A stretch of 64,000 nucleotides of DNA. It comes from G051903925 sp051903925 (lineage in GTDB: Bacteria > Pseudomonadota > Alphaproteobacteria > Zavarziniales > Zavarziniaceae). The stretch lies in contig NZ_CP173678.1 of NCBI RefSeq assembly GCF_051903925.1, forward strand, positions 2,728,001-2,792,000. The letters are read 5' to 3'. How positions within the stretch are numbered: the first letter of the stretch is position 1; the number at the start of each line of letters is the position of its first letter. Of this stretch, positions 7,332-17,742 are shown one piece after another. Under the pieces are notes generated by a model that was not told the DNA's origin, did no database searches, and worked only from the letters and a program-made list of their open reading frames with translations. A program made the position numbers and the translations under genes.

Positions 7332-8996
7332 CTATGGAGCGCAAACCAATTTCGAAGAATCGCTCCGAGCTCTACATACCAGCGAAAATCTGATCCGTGC
7401 CAGCTCCCTTGCCAAGGTACTCGGTCTGCTGCCTTGCCCATATCGATCCTCGACGCCGGAACCTCGCGCCCATCCTCCTAGCGCGCGGACCTGGTCGATT
7501 GGGATGCCGGCTTCGCGCATGGCGTCGCGGAAGGTATGGCGGAAGGAGTGGAAGGAGAGGCGGGGTTGCTTGAGGCCGGCTGAGGCCAGGAACTCTGTGA
7601 AGCGCTTCTGGAAGTAGTCGGCGCATTGGGCCTGGGTCTTGCCCCAGAGGTCGGGGAAGAGGCGTCCACCGCCGGCCTCGCTCACCGTTGCAACCCGTTG
7701 CAAAAAGCCAAGGCGCTCCAGTTCGGGGTGGATCGGCATGACCCGGGTGGCGCCAGGGGTCTTCAGGCGACGTTCAGCTGTGGGGCTGAGGTCGATCACG
7801 GTCACGCCGTCCATTACCTTCACGTCTTCCGCGGTGAGCCAGACAATCTCGCCCAGGCGCATGCCGGTCCACAGGGCGATGGTCGGCACCCAAAGGCGGC
7901 CGGCCGACGTCCCCGCCCATTTGGGAAGGGCCGCGAACAGCCTGTTCAGTTCATCAGTGGTGAAGGGGCGGCGGCCGTTCGAGGTGGTGCCACGCGGCTG
8001 GGTCAGGCGTTGGGCGGGGTTATCGGTCACCACGCCTTTGCGGATTGCGTCGTTGAAGAAGGCCGACAGGGTGTGGACATAGACGCGCAGCGTGCCGGGT
8101 GACAGGCGCTGCGTGCCCTTGGCCTCGGCCAGGGCCGCGGCTTCCTTCAGGCTAAGGCCTCTGAAGTCGTCCAGCTTGTTCATGTTGCGGGGCAGGCGGG
8201 CCAGGACGTCCTGGACGGCGGCACAGTCGGCGCGGGTCACGTCCGTGATGGGCCGGCTGTCCCCCACGATCTCGCGCAGCGCGCGGAAGGTGAGGACGTA
8301 CTTCTTGCCCGCGCTGTCGGTCAGGCTGCTGCGTGTGGGGTCCTTCTCGAAACGGTCGATCATATCAGCGACCGTTGGCGGCCGGACACGCGGAGCAGGG
8401 GGCTGGAGGCTGCTCACCTCCCGGAACAGGGGATCATGCGCGGCGTCGCCATGCTCGCCGCGGGCGCGATCGAGCGCTCGACGCGCATGTTCGATGTTCG
8501 CGCGGCGGACCAGGTCAGCGAGACGGGCAAATTCCGGTGCAACGGGTTGCAAAATCAGGCGCCGGTCGGCGGCGAGTGCCGTTGCCTGCGCCTGGATCGA
8601 CGGCGCCCAGGCGTCATGGTCGCCGGAGAGAGTGGCGATGTCCTGTTCCAGGACTTCCAGCCAGTCCTCAATCGCGACTGGCGCGGTGGGCGGCTGGTTG
8701 TGCGGCTTCTCCAGGTCGAACAGCAGGGCGCGGGCGATGTCCTGAAGGTCGTCGTCGCTGACTGGACCCGCTGGCGAGGGCTGCGTCAGCGTGCGTTCGG
8801 CCTGGCGGAACAGTTCATCTGCCCGGACTGCGGCGATGCGGGCGAGTTCGCGCGCCTTGCGTGGATCGCGCGTCTTCAGCGCCTGAACGACTTCGCGCTT
8901 GCCGATGACGCTGCGCAGGCGGTCGGGCACCCGCCGGCGATAGGCGAAGGCGTCTCCGCGACGGACCAGACCGGGAACCTTGGCCACCTCTTCCAT
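7332..8996 (-). CDS. Tyrosine recombinase (phage-type integrase)
   Basis: The product has 554 residues. The catalytic set is visible: Arg380 (WTGMRLGE), Lys412 in the beta hairpin, His483-x-x-Arg486 (HSFRHTF), Trp509 in the third-histidine position (LGGWA) and nucleophile Tyr519 (EDRYGQG). The N-terminus (LVRRGDAFAYRRRVP) matches the N-terminal region common in proteobacterial island integrases. I chose ATG 8996; a GTG at 9032 would add 12 residues but read through two direct repeats that look regulatory. It lies next to the tRNA, pointing into the element, and should catalyse its integration and excision at the tRNA 3' end. Two TGCAACnnGTTGCA palindromes lie within the coding sequence. Confidence 0.92.
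   Translation of the reverse strand: MEEVAKVPGLVRRGDAFAYRRRVPDRLRSVIGKREVVQALKTRDPRKARELARIAAVRADELFRQAERTLTQPSPAGPVSDDDLQDIARALLFDLEKPHNQPPTAPVAIEDWLEVLEQDIATLSGDHDAWAPSIQAQATALAADRRLILQPVAPEFARLADLVRRANIEHARRALDRARGEHGDAAHDPLFREVSSLQPPAPRVRPPTVADMIDRFEKDPTRSSLTDSAGKKYVLTFRALREIVGDSRPITDVTRADCAAVQDVLARLPRNMNKLDDFRGLSLKEAAALAEAKGTQRLSPGTLRVYVHTLSAFFNDAIRKGVVTDNPAQRLTQPRGTTSNGRRPFTTDELNRLFAALPKWAGTSAGRLWVPTIALWTGMRLGEIVWLTAEDVKVMDGVTVIDLSPTAERRLKTPGATRVMPIHPELERLGFLQRVATVSEAGGGRLFPDLWGKTQAQCADYFQKRFTEFLASAGLKQPRLSFHSFRHTFRDAMREAGIPIDQVRALGGWARGSGVEDRYGQGSRPSTLARELARIRFSLVCRARSDSSKLVCAP
7688..7703. repeat. Palindrome copy C, inside the integrase gene
   Basis: TTGCAACCCGTTGCAA is a 7+2+7 inverted repeat within the integrase gene, coding for LQRVA (residues 432-436) with TTG and CAA codons that this genome otherwise uses sparingly. 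Confidence 0.75.
8538..8551. repeat. Palindrome copy D, inside the integrase gene
   Basis: TGCAACGGGTTGCA matches TGCAACnnGTTGCA and codes for LQPVA (integrase residues 149-153), again with A/T-rich codons. Confidence 0.75.
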
Positions 8997-9001
8997 GCCC
9001 C

Positions 9002-9024
9002 TTGTGTAGCATGTTTGTGTAGCA
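9002..9024. repeat. Two 10-bp direct repeats beside the integrase start
   Basis: TTGTGTAGCA occurs at 9002-9011 and again at 9015-9024, a 13-base period. They lie between the integrase ATG and the tRNA, where arm-type integrase sites or excisionase sites usually sit. Confidence 0.6.
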
Positions 9025-9090
9025 AAAGGCACCTCGAAGTCCGCAGATTTCCTTGATTTTCCTGCCGAAACATCGACTTAGGGGCTGGGG

Positions 9091-9166
9091 TGGTGGGCCC
9101 GGCAGGATTCGAACCTGCGACCTAGCCGTTATGAGCGGCCAGCTCTAACCACTGAGCTACAGGCCC
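9091..9166 (-). tRNA. tRNA with CAU anticodon, probably tRNA-Ile2
   Basis: A full cloverleaf can be drawn on the minus strand: acceptor GGGCCTG with CGGGCCC, D arm AGCTCAGTGGTTAGAGC, anticodon CAT at 9133-9131 in a GGCCG-stem loop, and T arm with GGTTCGAATCC. CCA is encoded at 9093-9091. The D arm and variable region resemble bacterial tRNA-Ile2, whose wobble C becomes lysidine, more than elongator tRNA-Met, but I cannot decide by eye alone. It is the apparent attachment site of the element to the left. Confidence 0.9.
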
Positions 9167-9232
9167 ACGCCAGTGCCCGGCCCGCGGGACCCTAATGGGT
9201 TGTGCGTGCCGGGGGAAGGGGTTGGGGACGGG

Positions 9233-10024
9233 TCAGCGGCCGGTGAACTTGGGCTCGCGCTTCTGGAGGAAGGCGGTCATGCCTTCGCGGGCGTCCTCGG
9301 ACTTGAAGAGGGGGAGGAGCTGGAGGAAGACGTGGTGGACGTGGTCGCCGAACGTCTCGTTCAGGCCCATGCGCATCATGCGCTTGGTCGCCTGGACGGC
9401 CAGCGGTGCGTTGGCCGCGATTTCGCGCGCCAGCTTCGTCGCCTCCTCCATCAGCTCGTTGTCGGGAACGACGGTGTTGAGGAGGCCCATCTCAAGCCCC
9501 TGTTCGGACGTCAGCGTCCGCCCGGTGAAGACCAGTTCCGCCGCCTTGGCCCAGCCGATCATGCGCGGCAGGAACCAGGTGCCGCCGGATTCGGGCAGCA
9601 CGCCGCGCTTGGTGAAGGAGGCTGCCAGCTTGGCGCTCTTGGTGGCGATGCGGATGTCGCAGCCCAGGGCGAGGTCCAGGCCATAGCCGGCGGCCGAGCC
9701 GTTGAGGGCGGCGATCACCGGCTTGTCCATCTGGTGCAGCACGGTGGGCGGCGTGTCGCGCAGGTCGAGGTTGCCGGAGACCATCGCGGTGCTGGCGCCC
9801 ATCTCGCCCGTCGTCGTCTGGGCGACGAGGTCGAGGCCGGCGCAGAAGGCGCGGTTGCCGACCGCCGTCAGGATGACGACGCGCACGGCCGGGTCCTTGT
9901 TCGCCTCGACCAGGCGGGCGGTGAGCGCATCCAGCATGGGGCCGGAGATGGTGTTCATCTTCTCGGCGCGGTTGATGGTGATGGTCGCGATATGGTCCGC
10001 CACCGCGTACAGGATGTCGCTCAT
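9233..10024 (-). CDS. Enoyl-CoA hydratase/isomerase family protein
   Basis: The product is 263 residues, the normal length of a crotonase-fold monomer. The CoA-binding and oxyanion-hole segments are visible: NRAFCAGLDL around residue 60 and ALNGSAAGYGLDLALGCDIR around residue 110. The ESGGTWFLPRMIG segment near residue 140 carries a Glu in a catalytic position. The ATG at 10024 is preceded by GGGAGGA. Members hydrate enoyl-CoA in fatty acid or aromatic-acid degradation; the substrate is not shown by sequence. It is the first chromosomal gene beyond the mobile element and is divergent from a cupin gene across 106 bases. Confidence 0.9.
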   Translation of the reverse strand: MSDILYAVADHIATITINRAEKMNTISGPMLDALTARLVEANKDPAVRVVILTAVGNRAFCAGLDLVAQTTTGEMGASTAMVSGNLDLRDTPPTVLHQMDKPVIAALNGSAAGYGLDLALGCDIRIATKSAKLAASFTKRGVLPESGGTWFLPRMIGWAKAAELVFTGRTLTSEQGLEMGLLNTVVPDNELMEEATKLAREIAANAPLAVQATKRMMRMGLNETFGDHVHHVFLQLLPLFKSEDAREGMTAFLQKREPKFTGR

Positions 10025-10130
10025 GCGCCGTCTGTCCTCCCGAAACGTGCTTGCGGCGCGGAGAATGCGCGAAGCGCCGCGTCGGCTCAACGGACTTTGG
10101 CGCGGCAGCGTCCAGGCGTAGGATCGGGGC

Positions 10131-10544
10131 ATGGATCGAACGGGGGACGCGGCCGCCGCCGCCGGTTTGCACCTGGCGCTGGCGCGCGATGCCGATGCGC
10201 GGCGCCGTATCGTGCAGATGGCCGGGGAGTTCCGGCCCTATGACCGCTATGGCCCGCCGCGGGCCGGGTTTTCGTGGCGCAACCTGAGCTGGGATGCCGG
10301 GACGAAGGCCGGCTGCTTCCTGCTGAAGTGGGAGGCGGGTGCCAAGTCCGAACCGCATGTCCATGAGCGGGGAGAGGAGTTCCTGATCCTGGAGGGCGGC
10401 CTGGTCGATTCCGACGGCAAGCGGTTCCAGGCGGGTGACTACATCGTCTATGACCCCGGCACGCATCATTTCTCTACCGCGCCGGAGGGCGGCTGCCTGA
10501 TGCTGGTGTTCCTGCGCGGGCCCAACCGGTTCGATCCGGCCTGA
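10131..10544 (+). CDS. Cupin-domain protein, ChrR-like
   Basis: The product has 137 residues and one cupin barrel. Motif 1 is EPHVHERGEEFLILEGG (His, His, Glu metal ligands) and motif 2 is AGDYIVYDPGTHH with the third His. The spacing is that of the ChrR cupin family, whose C-terminal domain in anti-sigma factors binds a metal. There is no N-terminal zinc-finger anti-sigma domain here, so this is a free cupin, perhaps a small oxygenase or metal-binding sensor. It is followed after eight bases by a gamma-glutamylcyclotransferase-like gene, probably in the same transcript. Confidence 0.8.
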   Translation: MDRTGDAAAAAGLHLALARDADARRRIVQMAGEFRPYDRYGPPRAGFSWRNLSWDAGTKAGCFLLKWEAGAKSEPHVHERGEEFLILEGGLVDSDGKRFQAGDYIVYDPGTHHFSTAPEGGCLMLVFLRGPNRFDPA

Positions 10545-10552
10545 ACCCGGCC

Positions 10553-10984
10553 GTGCCCGCCATCCGCTATTTCGCCTTCGGCTCCAACATGTGCGTGGAG
10601 CAGATGGCGCTGCGCTGTCCGGCGGCGGTCAAGCGCGGGCTGGCGGTGCTGGCCGATCACCGCTTCCTGATCAACGGCCGGGGGGTGGCGACGGTCGTGC
10701 CGACGCCGGGGGCCTGCGTGCATGGCCTGCTCTGGGACCTGACGCCGGCCTGCGAGGCGGTGCTTGACCGTTACGAGGGCGTGGCGCAGCAGGTCTATGT
10801 CCGGCGGATGCTGGTCGTCGGCACGCAGCCGGCCCTGGTCTATGTCGCCGCCGACAGCGTGGCGGGGCCGCCGCGGCCCGACTATCTGGAGCGCATCCTG
10901 GCGGCGGCGGCGCGCGAGCGTCTGCCGGACGCCTATTGCCGCGAACTGGCGGGCTGGGCGGACGCGGCGGCGGCGCGCGGCTGA
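10553..10984 (+). CDS. Gamma-glutamylcyclotransferase-like protein
   Basis: The product has 143 residues. It starts with the glycine-rich nucleotide-like loop YFAFGSNM of the gamma-glutamylcyclotransferase fold, followed by RCPAAVKRG and the catalytic glutamate in DRYEGV (near residue 75). Family members turn gamma-glutamyl peptides into 5-oxoproline, often in glutathione turnover. The start is GTG at 10553, eight bases after the cupin stop, and the next gene begins 14 bases downstream, so the three genes may be co-transcribed. Confidence 0.82.
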   Translation: MPAIRYFAFGSNMCVEQMALRCPAAVKRGLAVLADHRFLINGRGVATVVPTPGACVHGLLWDLTPACEAVLDRYEGVAQQVYVRRMLVVGTQPALVYVAADSVAGPPRPDYLERILAAAARERLPDAYCRELAGWADAAAARG

Positions 10985-10997
10985 CCATGACCAGCGC

Positions 10998-12212
10998 ATG
11001 ATCCGCCGCGACAGCGCGGCGTTCGCCCGCGTCGCCATCGCCCTGTTCCTGTCGGGCTTTTCGACCTTTGCCCTGCTCTATTGCGTGCAGCCGCTGTTAC
11101 CCATCCTGGCGCAGGAATTCGGCCTGGATGCGGCCTCCAGCTCGCTTGCCCTGTCGGTGACGATGGCGGGGCTGGCGGGGTCGCTGCTGCTGGCCGGCTG
11201 GGTTTCGGACCGGGTGGGGCGCAAGACGATCATGGTGGCGGCGCTGGCGGCATCGTCGCTGCTGGCCCTGGCGATTGCCGTCGTGCCGGACTGGCCGGCG
11301 ATCCTGGTCCTGCGGGCGCTGAGCGGGGTGCTGCTGAGCGGGGTGCCCGCCGTCGCCATGACCTATCTGGCGGAGGAGCTGGAGCCCGAGGCCCTGGGCT
11401 ATGCCATGGGCCTCTATATCGGAGGCAATGCGATCGGCGGCATGGGCGGGCGCCTGATCGTCGGCATCCTGGCCGACCTGGCGTCGTGGCGCCTGGCGCT
11501 GGGCGTGCTGGGGCTGCTGGCGCTGGTCAATGTGGCGGCGTTCTGGTGGCTGCTGCCGCCGTCGCGCCATGCCGCGCGCAGCCCGATGCGGCTGCGCAGT
11601 TTTGGCGCGATGATCGCCCACCAGTTCCGCGATGCGGCGCTGCCCTGGCTGTTCGCCGTGGGCTTCCTGGTCAATGGCGCGTTCGTCTGCATCTACAACT
11701 ATGCGAGCTTCCGCCTGTCGGGGCCGCCCTTCCTGCTGAGCCATGCCGTCATTTCGCTGGTCTTCCTGATGTACCTGATCGGCACGGGTTCATCGGCCTG
11801 GATCGGTGCGCTGGCCGGGCGCCTGGGGCGGCGCAAGGTGCTGTGGTCGATGGTGCTGGTGGCGGCGGCTGGGGTGGCCCTGACCCTGCCGGATGCGCTG
11901 TGGGCGATGATCGGCGGCATGGCTTTGGTTACCTTCGGCTTCTTCGGGGTGCACTCCATCGCCTCGTCCTGGGTCAGCCGGCGGGCGGTGGTGGGCCGGT
12001 CGCAAGGGGCGGCGCTCTACCTCGTCTCCTACTATGTCGGCTCGGCCGTGGTGGGCACGGCAGGCGGTCATGCCTGGAACGGCCTGGGCTGGGACGGCGT
12101 GGTGCTGGTGGCGGGGGTGTCGCTGGCGCTGGCCTTGCTGGCCTCGATTCGGCTGATCTTCGTGAAGCCGCTGCCCCTTCCGGAGAATCCCGTGGTGCCG
12201 GCTGCGCCCTGA
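10998..12212 (+). CDS. Major facilitator superfamily transporter, YnfM-like
   Basis: The product has 404 residues and twelve predicted membrane helices. The start region, FLSGFSTFALLYCVQPLLPI, and the motif A loop GWVSDRVGRKTIM between helices 2 and 3 are typical of drug/proton antiporters of the YnfM type. A second motif A-like loop, GRLGRRKVLW, occurs at the half-way duplication. The ATG at 10998 gives the right N-terminus; upstream in-frame sequence is an arginine-rich shadow of the preceding gene. It is a proton-coupled exporter or sugar/drug efflux protein of the inner membrane; the substrate is not evident. Confidence 0.88.
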   Translation: MIRRDSAAFARVAIALFLSGFSTFALLYCVQPLLPILAQEFGLDAASSSLALSVTMAGLAGSLLLAGWVSDRVGRKTIMVAALAASSLLALAIAVVPDWPAILVLRALSGVLLSGVPAVAMTYLAEELEPEALGYAMGLYIGGNAIGGMGGRLIVGILADLASWRLALGVLGLLALVNVAAFWWLLPPSRHAARSPMRLRSFGAMIAHQFRDAALPWLFAVGFLVNGAFVCIYNYASFRLSGPPFLLSHAVISLVFLMYLIGTGSSAWIGALAGRLGRRKVLWSMVLVAAAGVALTLPDALWAMIGGMALVTFGFFGVHSIASSWVSRRAVVGRSQGAALYLVSYYVGSAVVGTAGGHAWNGLGWDGVVLVAGVSLALALLASIRLIFVKPLPLPENPVVPAAP

Positions 12213-12293
12213 GTCCCCCGCCTTCCGTACCTTTTTCGTTCCTGCCCGTCCGGGGTGCTTCCGCAGCGCCTGGCATGCGCCTATCTTCGGGGG

Positions 12294-14489
<2,196 letters not shown>

Positions 14490-14557
14490 GGGTGGCTTTG
14501 TTGGATCTGTGTCCAGTCGGTTCACGTTGGCAAGCACGTCGAGGCCCCCCCACCCAA

Positions 14558-14634
14558 CCCTCCCCCGCGAGGGGGGAGGGCTTCACGGTTTTCCCCATGC
14601 GCGCCCGGACTCCTTCCCCCCTTGCGGGGGAAGG
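14558..14634. repeat. Two GC-rich hairpins between uvrB and the SDR gene
   Basis: CCCTCCCCC (14558-14566) pairs with GGGGGAGGG (14572-14580), and CCTTCCCCC (14612-14620) pairs with GGGGGAAGG (14626-14634). Similar short hairpins lie at 22184-22206 and 60501-60522, so this is a small family of dispersed intergenic palindromes. They may end transcription after uvrB but lack T-tracts. Confidence 0.7.
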
Positions 14635-14682
14635 TCGGGAAGGGGGAGCGCTCCCGCCCGCGCCGTCTTCTGAAGGCGCGTC

Positions 14683-15435
14683 ATGACTGGCGCGGTGCTC
14701 ATAACCGGGGCGGCGCAGCGGCTGGGGCGGGCGGTGGCGCTCGACCTGGGCGCGCAAGGCTGGCGCGTCGCCGTGCACTATCGCCGCTCGCGTGCGGACG
14801 CAGATGCGGTGGTGGCGGCGATCCGAGCGCAAGGCGGGACGGCTGCCGCCGTGCAGGCGGACCTCAGCATTGAGGCAGACGTGCAGGCTCTGGTGCCGCA
14901 GGCCGTGGCGGCCATCGGCCCGCTGACCTGCCTGGTCAACAATGCGTCGGAGTTCGAGTTCGACGATGCCGCGGGCGCCACCCGCGCGAGCTGGGACCTG
15001 CACATGGAGGCCAACCTGAGGGCGCCCTTCGTGCTGATGCAGGCCTTTGCCGCGCAGCTGCCGGCGGAGCGACAGGGCAACATCATCAACCTGCTGGACC
15101 AGCGGGTATGGCGCCTGACGCCGAAATTCGTCTCCTATACCGTCAGCAAGGCCGCGCTGTGGACGCTGACCCAGACCATGGCCCTGGCGCTGGCGCCGCG
15201 CATCCGGGTCAACGGCATCGGGCCGGGCCCCACCCTGCCCACCAGCCGGCAGGCACCGGAGCATTTCCGCCACCAGGTCGAATCGCTGCCCCTGCAGATC
15301 CAGACGCCGCTGGCCGACATCTGTGCCGGCGTGCGCTTCATCCTGGGCGCGCCGTCGTTCACGGGGCAGATGCTGGCCCTGGACGGCGGGCAGCACTTGG
15401 CTTGGCGCACGCCCGACGCGCAGGTTGCGGAATAG
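14683..15435 (+). CDS. Short-chain dehydrogenase, pteridine-reductase (FolM) like
   Basis: The product has 250 residues. TGAAQRLGR (residues 8-16) is the Rossmann NAD(P) loop with the extra arginine that favours NADPH. CLVNNASEFEFDD matches pteridine reductases, which keep NNAS followed by an aromatic residue. The catalytic pair is Tyr-x-x-x-Lys in SYTVSKAAL, and the expected preceding Ser seems replaced (NIINLLDQRVW has Asp), also as in FolM-type enzymes. The likely role is reduction of dihydropterins or dihydrofolate in folate metabolism. It lies between the uvrB hairpins and an AT-rich gap ahead of uvrC. Confidence 0.85.
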   Translation: MTGAVLITGAAQRLGRAVALDLGAQGWRVAVHYRRSRADADAVVAAIRAQGGTAAAVQADLSIEADVQALVPQAVAAIGPLTCLVNNASEFEFDDAAGATRASWDLHMEANLRAPFVLMQAFAAQLPAERQGNIINLLDQRVWRLTPKFVSYTVSKAALWTLTQTMALALAPRIRVNGIGPGPTLPTSRQAPEHFRHQVESLPLQIQTPLADICAGVRFILGAPSFTGQMLALDGGQHLAWRTPDAQVAE

Positions 15436-15802
15436 GCGCCGGGGTCCTCAATCCACGCGGGAGGGGCCCTGCCTAAACCCTTGAACGGCAAGGCGGTGGC
15501 TGGTTGCCACAATTTGTGCACAGGCGCCTTTCACAGAAAGGGCGCCCGCGTCAAGGGGGCCAGTCTCGCTCTTGCAAAACCGCCACAGTCAATAACTGTT
15601 GAAAAAACTTCGTGATTTCAAGGGCTTATGACTCGCATCCAGTTTGCCCAAAATCTGGGCAATGTCGTGGGACGCCAGGGATTGCGCGGGACGCAGCCAC
15701 CCCCACGATGCTTGACCACAGGGTTATCCACAGGCGCCGTGGATTGCCCGGAACCCCGGGGCTTCCAGCCAGGACCTGAGGCAACTTGACGCATATGGGA
15801 CC
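15436..15802. promoter_or_regulatory. AT-rich control region with DnaA-box-like repeats, before uvrC
   Basis: This 367-base gap is much less G+C rich than its surroundings. It carries an exact DnaA box, TTATCCACA (15724-15732), and a near match, TTGTGCACA (15514-15522). Both are followed by GGCGCC, making 15-base direct repeats with two differences, 210 bases apart. TTGCCCA and TGGGCAA (15644-15650 and 15656-15662) form a perfect inverted repeat. No gene is apparent. It may be only the uvrC promoter region, under DnaA control, or a relic of a replication site. Confidence 0.45.
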
Positions 15803-17707
15803 ATGACGGACGAACGCCACACGCCAGAATTGCGCGGCGACGCCGATGACGCGGCGCCGGGGGAGGGACCCTCCGTCCAGGGGCGGGAGGCGATCCGCGC
15901 CGTGCTGCGCACCCTGCGCAACGATCCGGGCGTGTATCGCATGCTCGATGGCCGGGGCGAGATCATCTATGTGGGCAAGGCGAAGAACCTGAAGAAGCGG
16001 GTCACGTCCTATGCCAACGGGCAGGCACCGTCGACCCGCATCGCCCGGATGATCGCAGAGACCAGGGGGGTCGAGGTCATCACCACCGGCAGCGAGGTCG
16101 AGGCCCTGCTGCTGGAAGCCAACATGATCAAGCGGCACCGGCCGCGCTACAACGTGGTGATGCGGGACGACAAGTCGTTCCCCTACATCATGATCGACAC
16201 CGCCCATGCCTGGCCGCGCATCGCCAAGCACCGCGGCGCGCGGGCAGCGACGGCCGAGTACTTCGGGCCATTCGCCTCGGCCGGGGCCGTCAACCGCACG
16301 CTGAACGCGCTGCAGCGGGCCTTCCTGCTGCGATCGTGCACCGATTCGATGTTCGAGGCGCGCTCGCGTCCCTGTCTGCTCTACCAGATCAAGCGGTGCA
16401 GCGGCCCCTGCGTCGACCTGGTGGCGCGCCCGACCTACGAGGCACTGGTGAACGAGGCGCGCGGCTTCCTCTCCGGAGAGAGCCGGGCCGTGCAGCAGCG
16501 CCTTTCGAAGGAGATGGAGGCGGCGAGTGCCGACCTGGACTTCGAGCGGGCGGCGATCTATCGCGACCGCATCCGCGCCCTGACCCATGTCCAGTCGCAC
16601 CAGGACGTGAACGTCGATTCGGTGGCGGAGGCCGACGTCTTTGCCGCGTTCCAGCAGGGCGGACAGACCTGCATCCAGGTCTTCTTCTATCGGGCCGGGC
16701 AGAACTGGGGCAACCGGGCCTATTTCCCGAAGCACGAGCGCGGGCTGCCGGAGCCGGAGGTGCTGGCGGCGTTCCTGGCGCAGTTCTATGACGAACGGCC
16801 GGTGCCGCGCCTGGTCCTGATCAACGAACCGATCCCCGAGCACGAACTGCTGGAAGAAGCGCTCAGTCTGAAGGCCGGACGGCGCGTGGCGATCCGCCAT
16901 CCCAGCCGCGGGCGCAAGAGCGCCCTGATCCGCGTAGCCCAGTCCAATGCCAAGGAAGCGCTGGGCCGGCGCCTGGCCGAGACGACGACGCAAGGCCGCC
17001 TGATGGAGCAGATGGCGGAACTGTTCGAACTGGACGGCTCACCCGCCCGGGTCGAGGTCTATGACAACAGCCATATCAGCGGCACCTCGGCCATCGGCGC
17101 CATGATCGTAGCGGGACCGGAAGGTTTCCTGAAGAACCAGTACCGCAAGTTCAACATCAAGGGGCCGGTGGCGCCGGGCGACGACTTCGCGATGATGAAA
17201 GAGGTGCTGACCCGCCGCTTCTCCCGCCTGATCGCCGAGGATCCGGGGCGCGAGACCGAGGCGTGGCCCGACCTGGTCCTGATCGACGGCGGCCAGGGGC
17301 AGCTTCAGGTGGCGATCGACGTGCTGGAGGAACTGGGCATTGCGGACGTGCCCGTGGTCGGCGTGGCCAAAGGGCCGGACCGCGACGCGGGACGCGAGCG
17401 CTTCTTCCGCCCCGGTCGGCCACCCATGTCGCTGGAGCCCAAGAGTGCGGTGCTCTACTTCCTCCAGCGCCTGCGCGACGAGGCGCACCGCTTCGCCATC
17501 GGCACGCACCGCGCCAAGCGGGCCAAGACGGTGACGCGTTCGGCCCTGGACGAGGTGCCGGGCATCGGTCCCAACCGCAAGCGGGCGCTGCTGCACCATT
17601 TCGGCTCCGCCGCCGGCGTCGCCCGCGCTGGGGTCACCGACCTGCAGAAGGTCGAAGGCATCTCCCACACCGTGGCCCAGGCCATCTACGACCACTTCCA
17701 CGGCTGA
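15803..17707 (+). CDS. uvrC: Excinuclease ABC subunit C
   Basis: The product has 634 residues. The GIY-YIG nuclease domain lies near the N-terminus (GVYRMLDGRG then IIYVGKAKNLKKR), then a UVR domain (ASADLDFERAAIYRDRI), the UvrC RNase-H-like second nuclease domain with DNSHISG and LVLIDGGQGQL, and tandem helix-hairpin-helix motifs at the C-terminus (DEVPGIGPNRKRALL). UvrC makes both incisions around damage marked by UvrB. A 35-residue acidic leader precedes the usual start. The gene ends in front of a large palindromic repeat separating it from a convergent gene. Confidence 0.97.
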   Translation: MTDERHTPELRGDADDAAPGEGPSVQGREAIRAVLRTLRNDPGVYRMLDGRGEIIYVGKAKNLKKRVTSYANGQAPSTRIARMIAETRGVEVITTGSEVEALLLEANMIKRHRPRYNVVMRDDKSFPYIMIDTAHAWPRIAKHRGARAATAEYFGPFASAGAVNRTLNALQRAFLLRSCTDSMFEARSRPCLLYQIKRCSGPCVDLVARPTYEALVNEARGFLSGESRAVQQRLSKEMEAASADLDFERAAIYRDRIRALTHVQSHQDVNVDSVAEADVFAAFQQGGQTCIQVFFYRAGQNWGNRAYFPKHERGLPEPEVLAAFLAQFYDERPVPRLVLINEPIPEHELLEEALSLKAGRRVAIRHPSRGRKSALIRVAQSNAKEALGRRLAETTTQGRLMEQMAELFELDGSPARVEVYDNSHISGTSAIGAMIVAGPEGFLKNQYRKFNIKGPVAPGDDFAMMKEVLTRRFSRLIAEDPGRETEAWPDLVLIDGGQGQLQVAIDVLEELGIADVPVVGVAKGPDRDAGRERFFRPGRPPMSLEPKSAVLYFLQRLRDEAHRFAIGTHRAKRAKTVTRSALDEVPGIGPNRKRALLHHFGSAAGVARAGVTDLQKVEGISHTVAQAIYDHFHG

Positions 17708-17742
17708 GGCCGGGAAGTGGCCACGGCCTGACACGCGCGCCA

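Larger units (their letters stand above)
1..9110. mobile_element. Integrative element or prophage remnant at a tRNA gene (left end outside window)
   Basis: A tyrosine integrase starts about 95 bases from the 3' end of a tRNA gene, and everything leftward is accessory: restriction-modification genes, a serine recombinase, a ribbon-helix-helix regulator and a phage tail tape-measure gene. This is the usual layout of an element inserted into a tRNA 3' end. The nuclease and methyltransferase genes are visibly richer in A+T than the chromosome to the right. I see no second copy of the tRNA 3' end within 1-9090, so the other attachment site should lie left of the window. The right boundary is inferred to fall inside or just beside the tRNA 3' half (about 9091-9110). 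Confidence 0.8.

Noticed and set aside
15724..15732. DnaA box taken as proof of oriC before uvrC
   Set aside because: Only one exact box and one near match are present, and no hemE, parAB, dnaA or gidA genes are near; kept as a weaker finding only.
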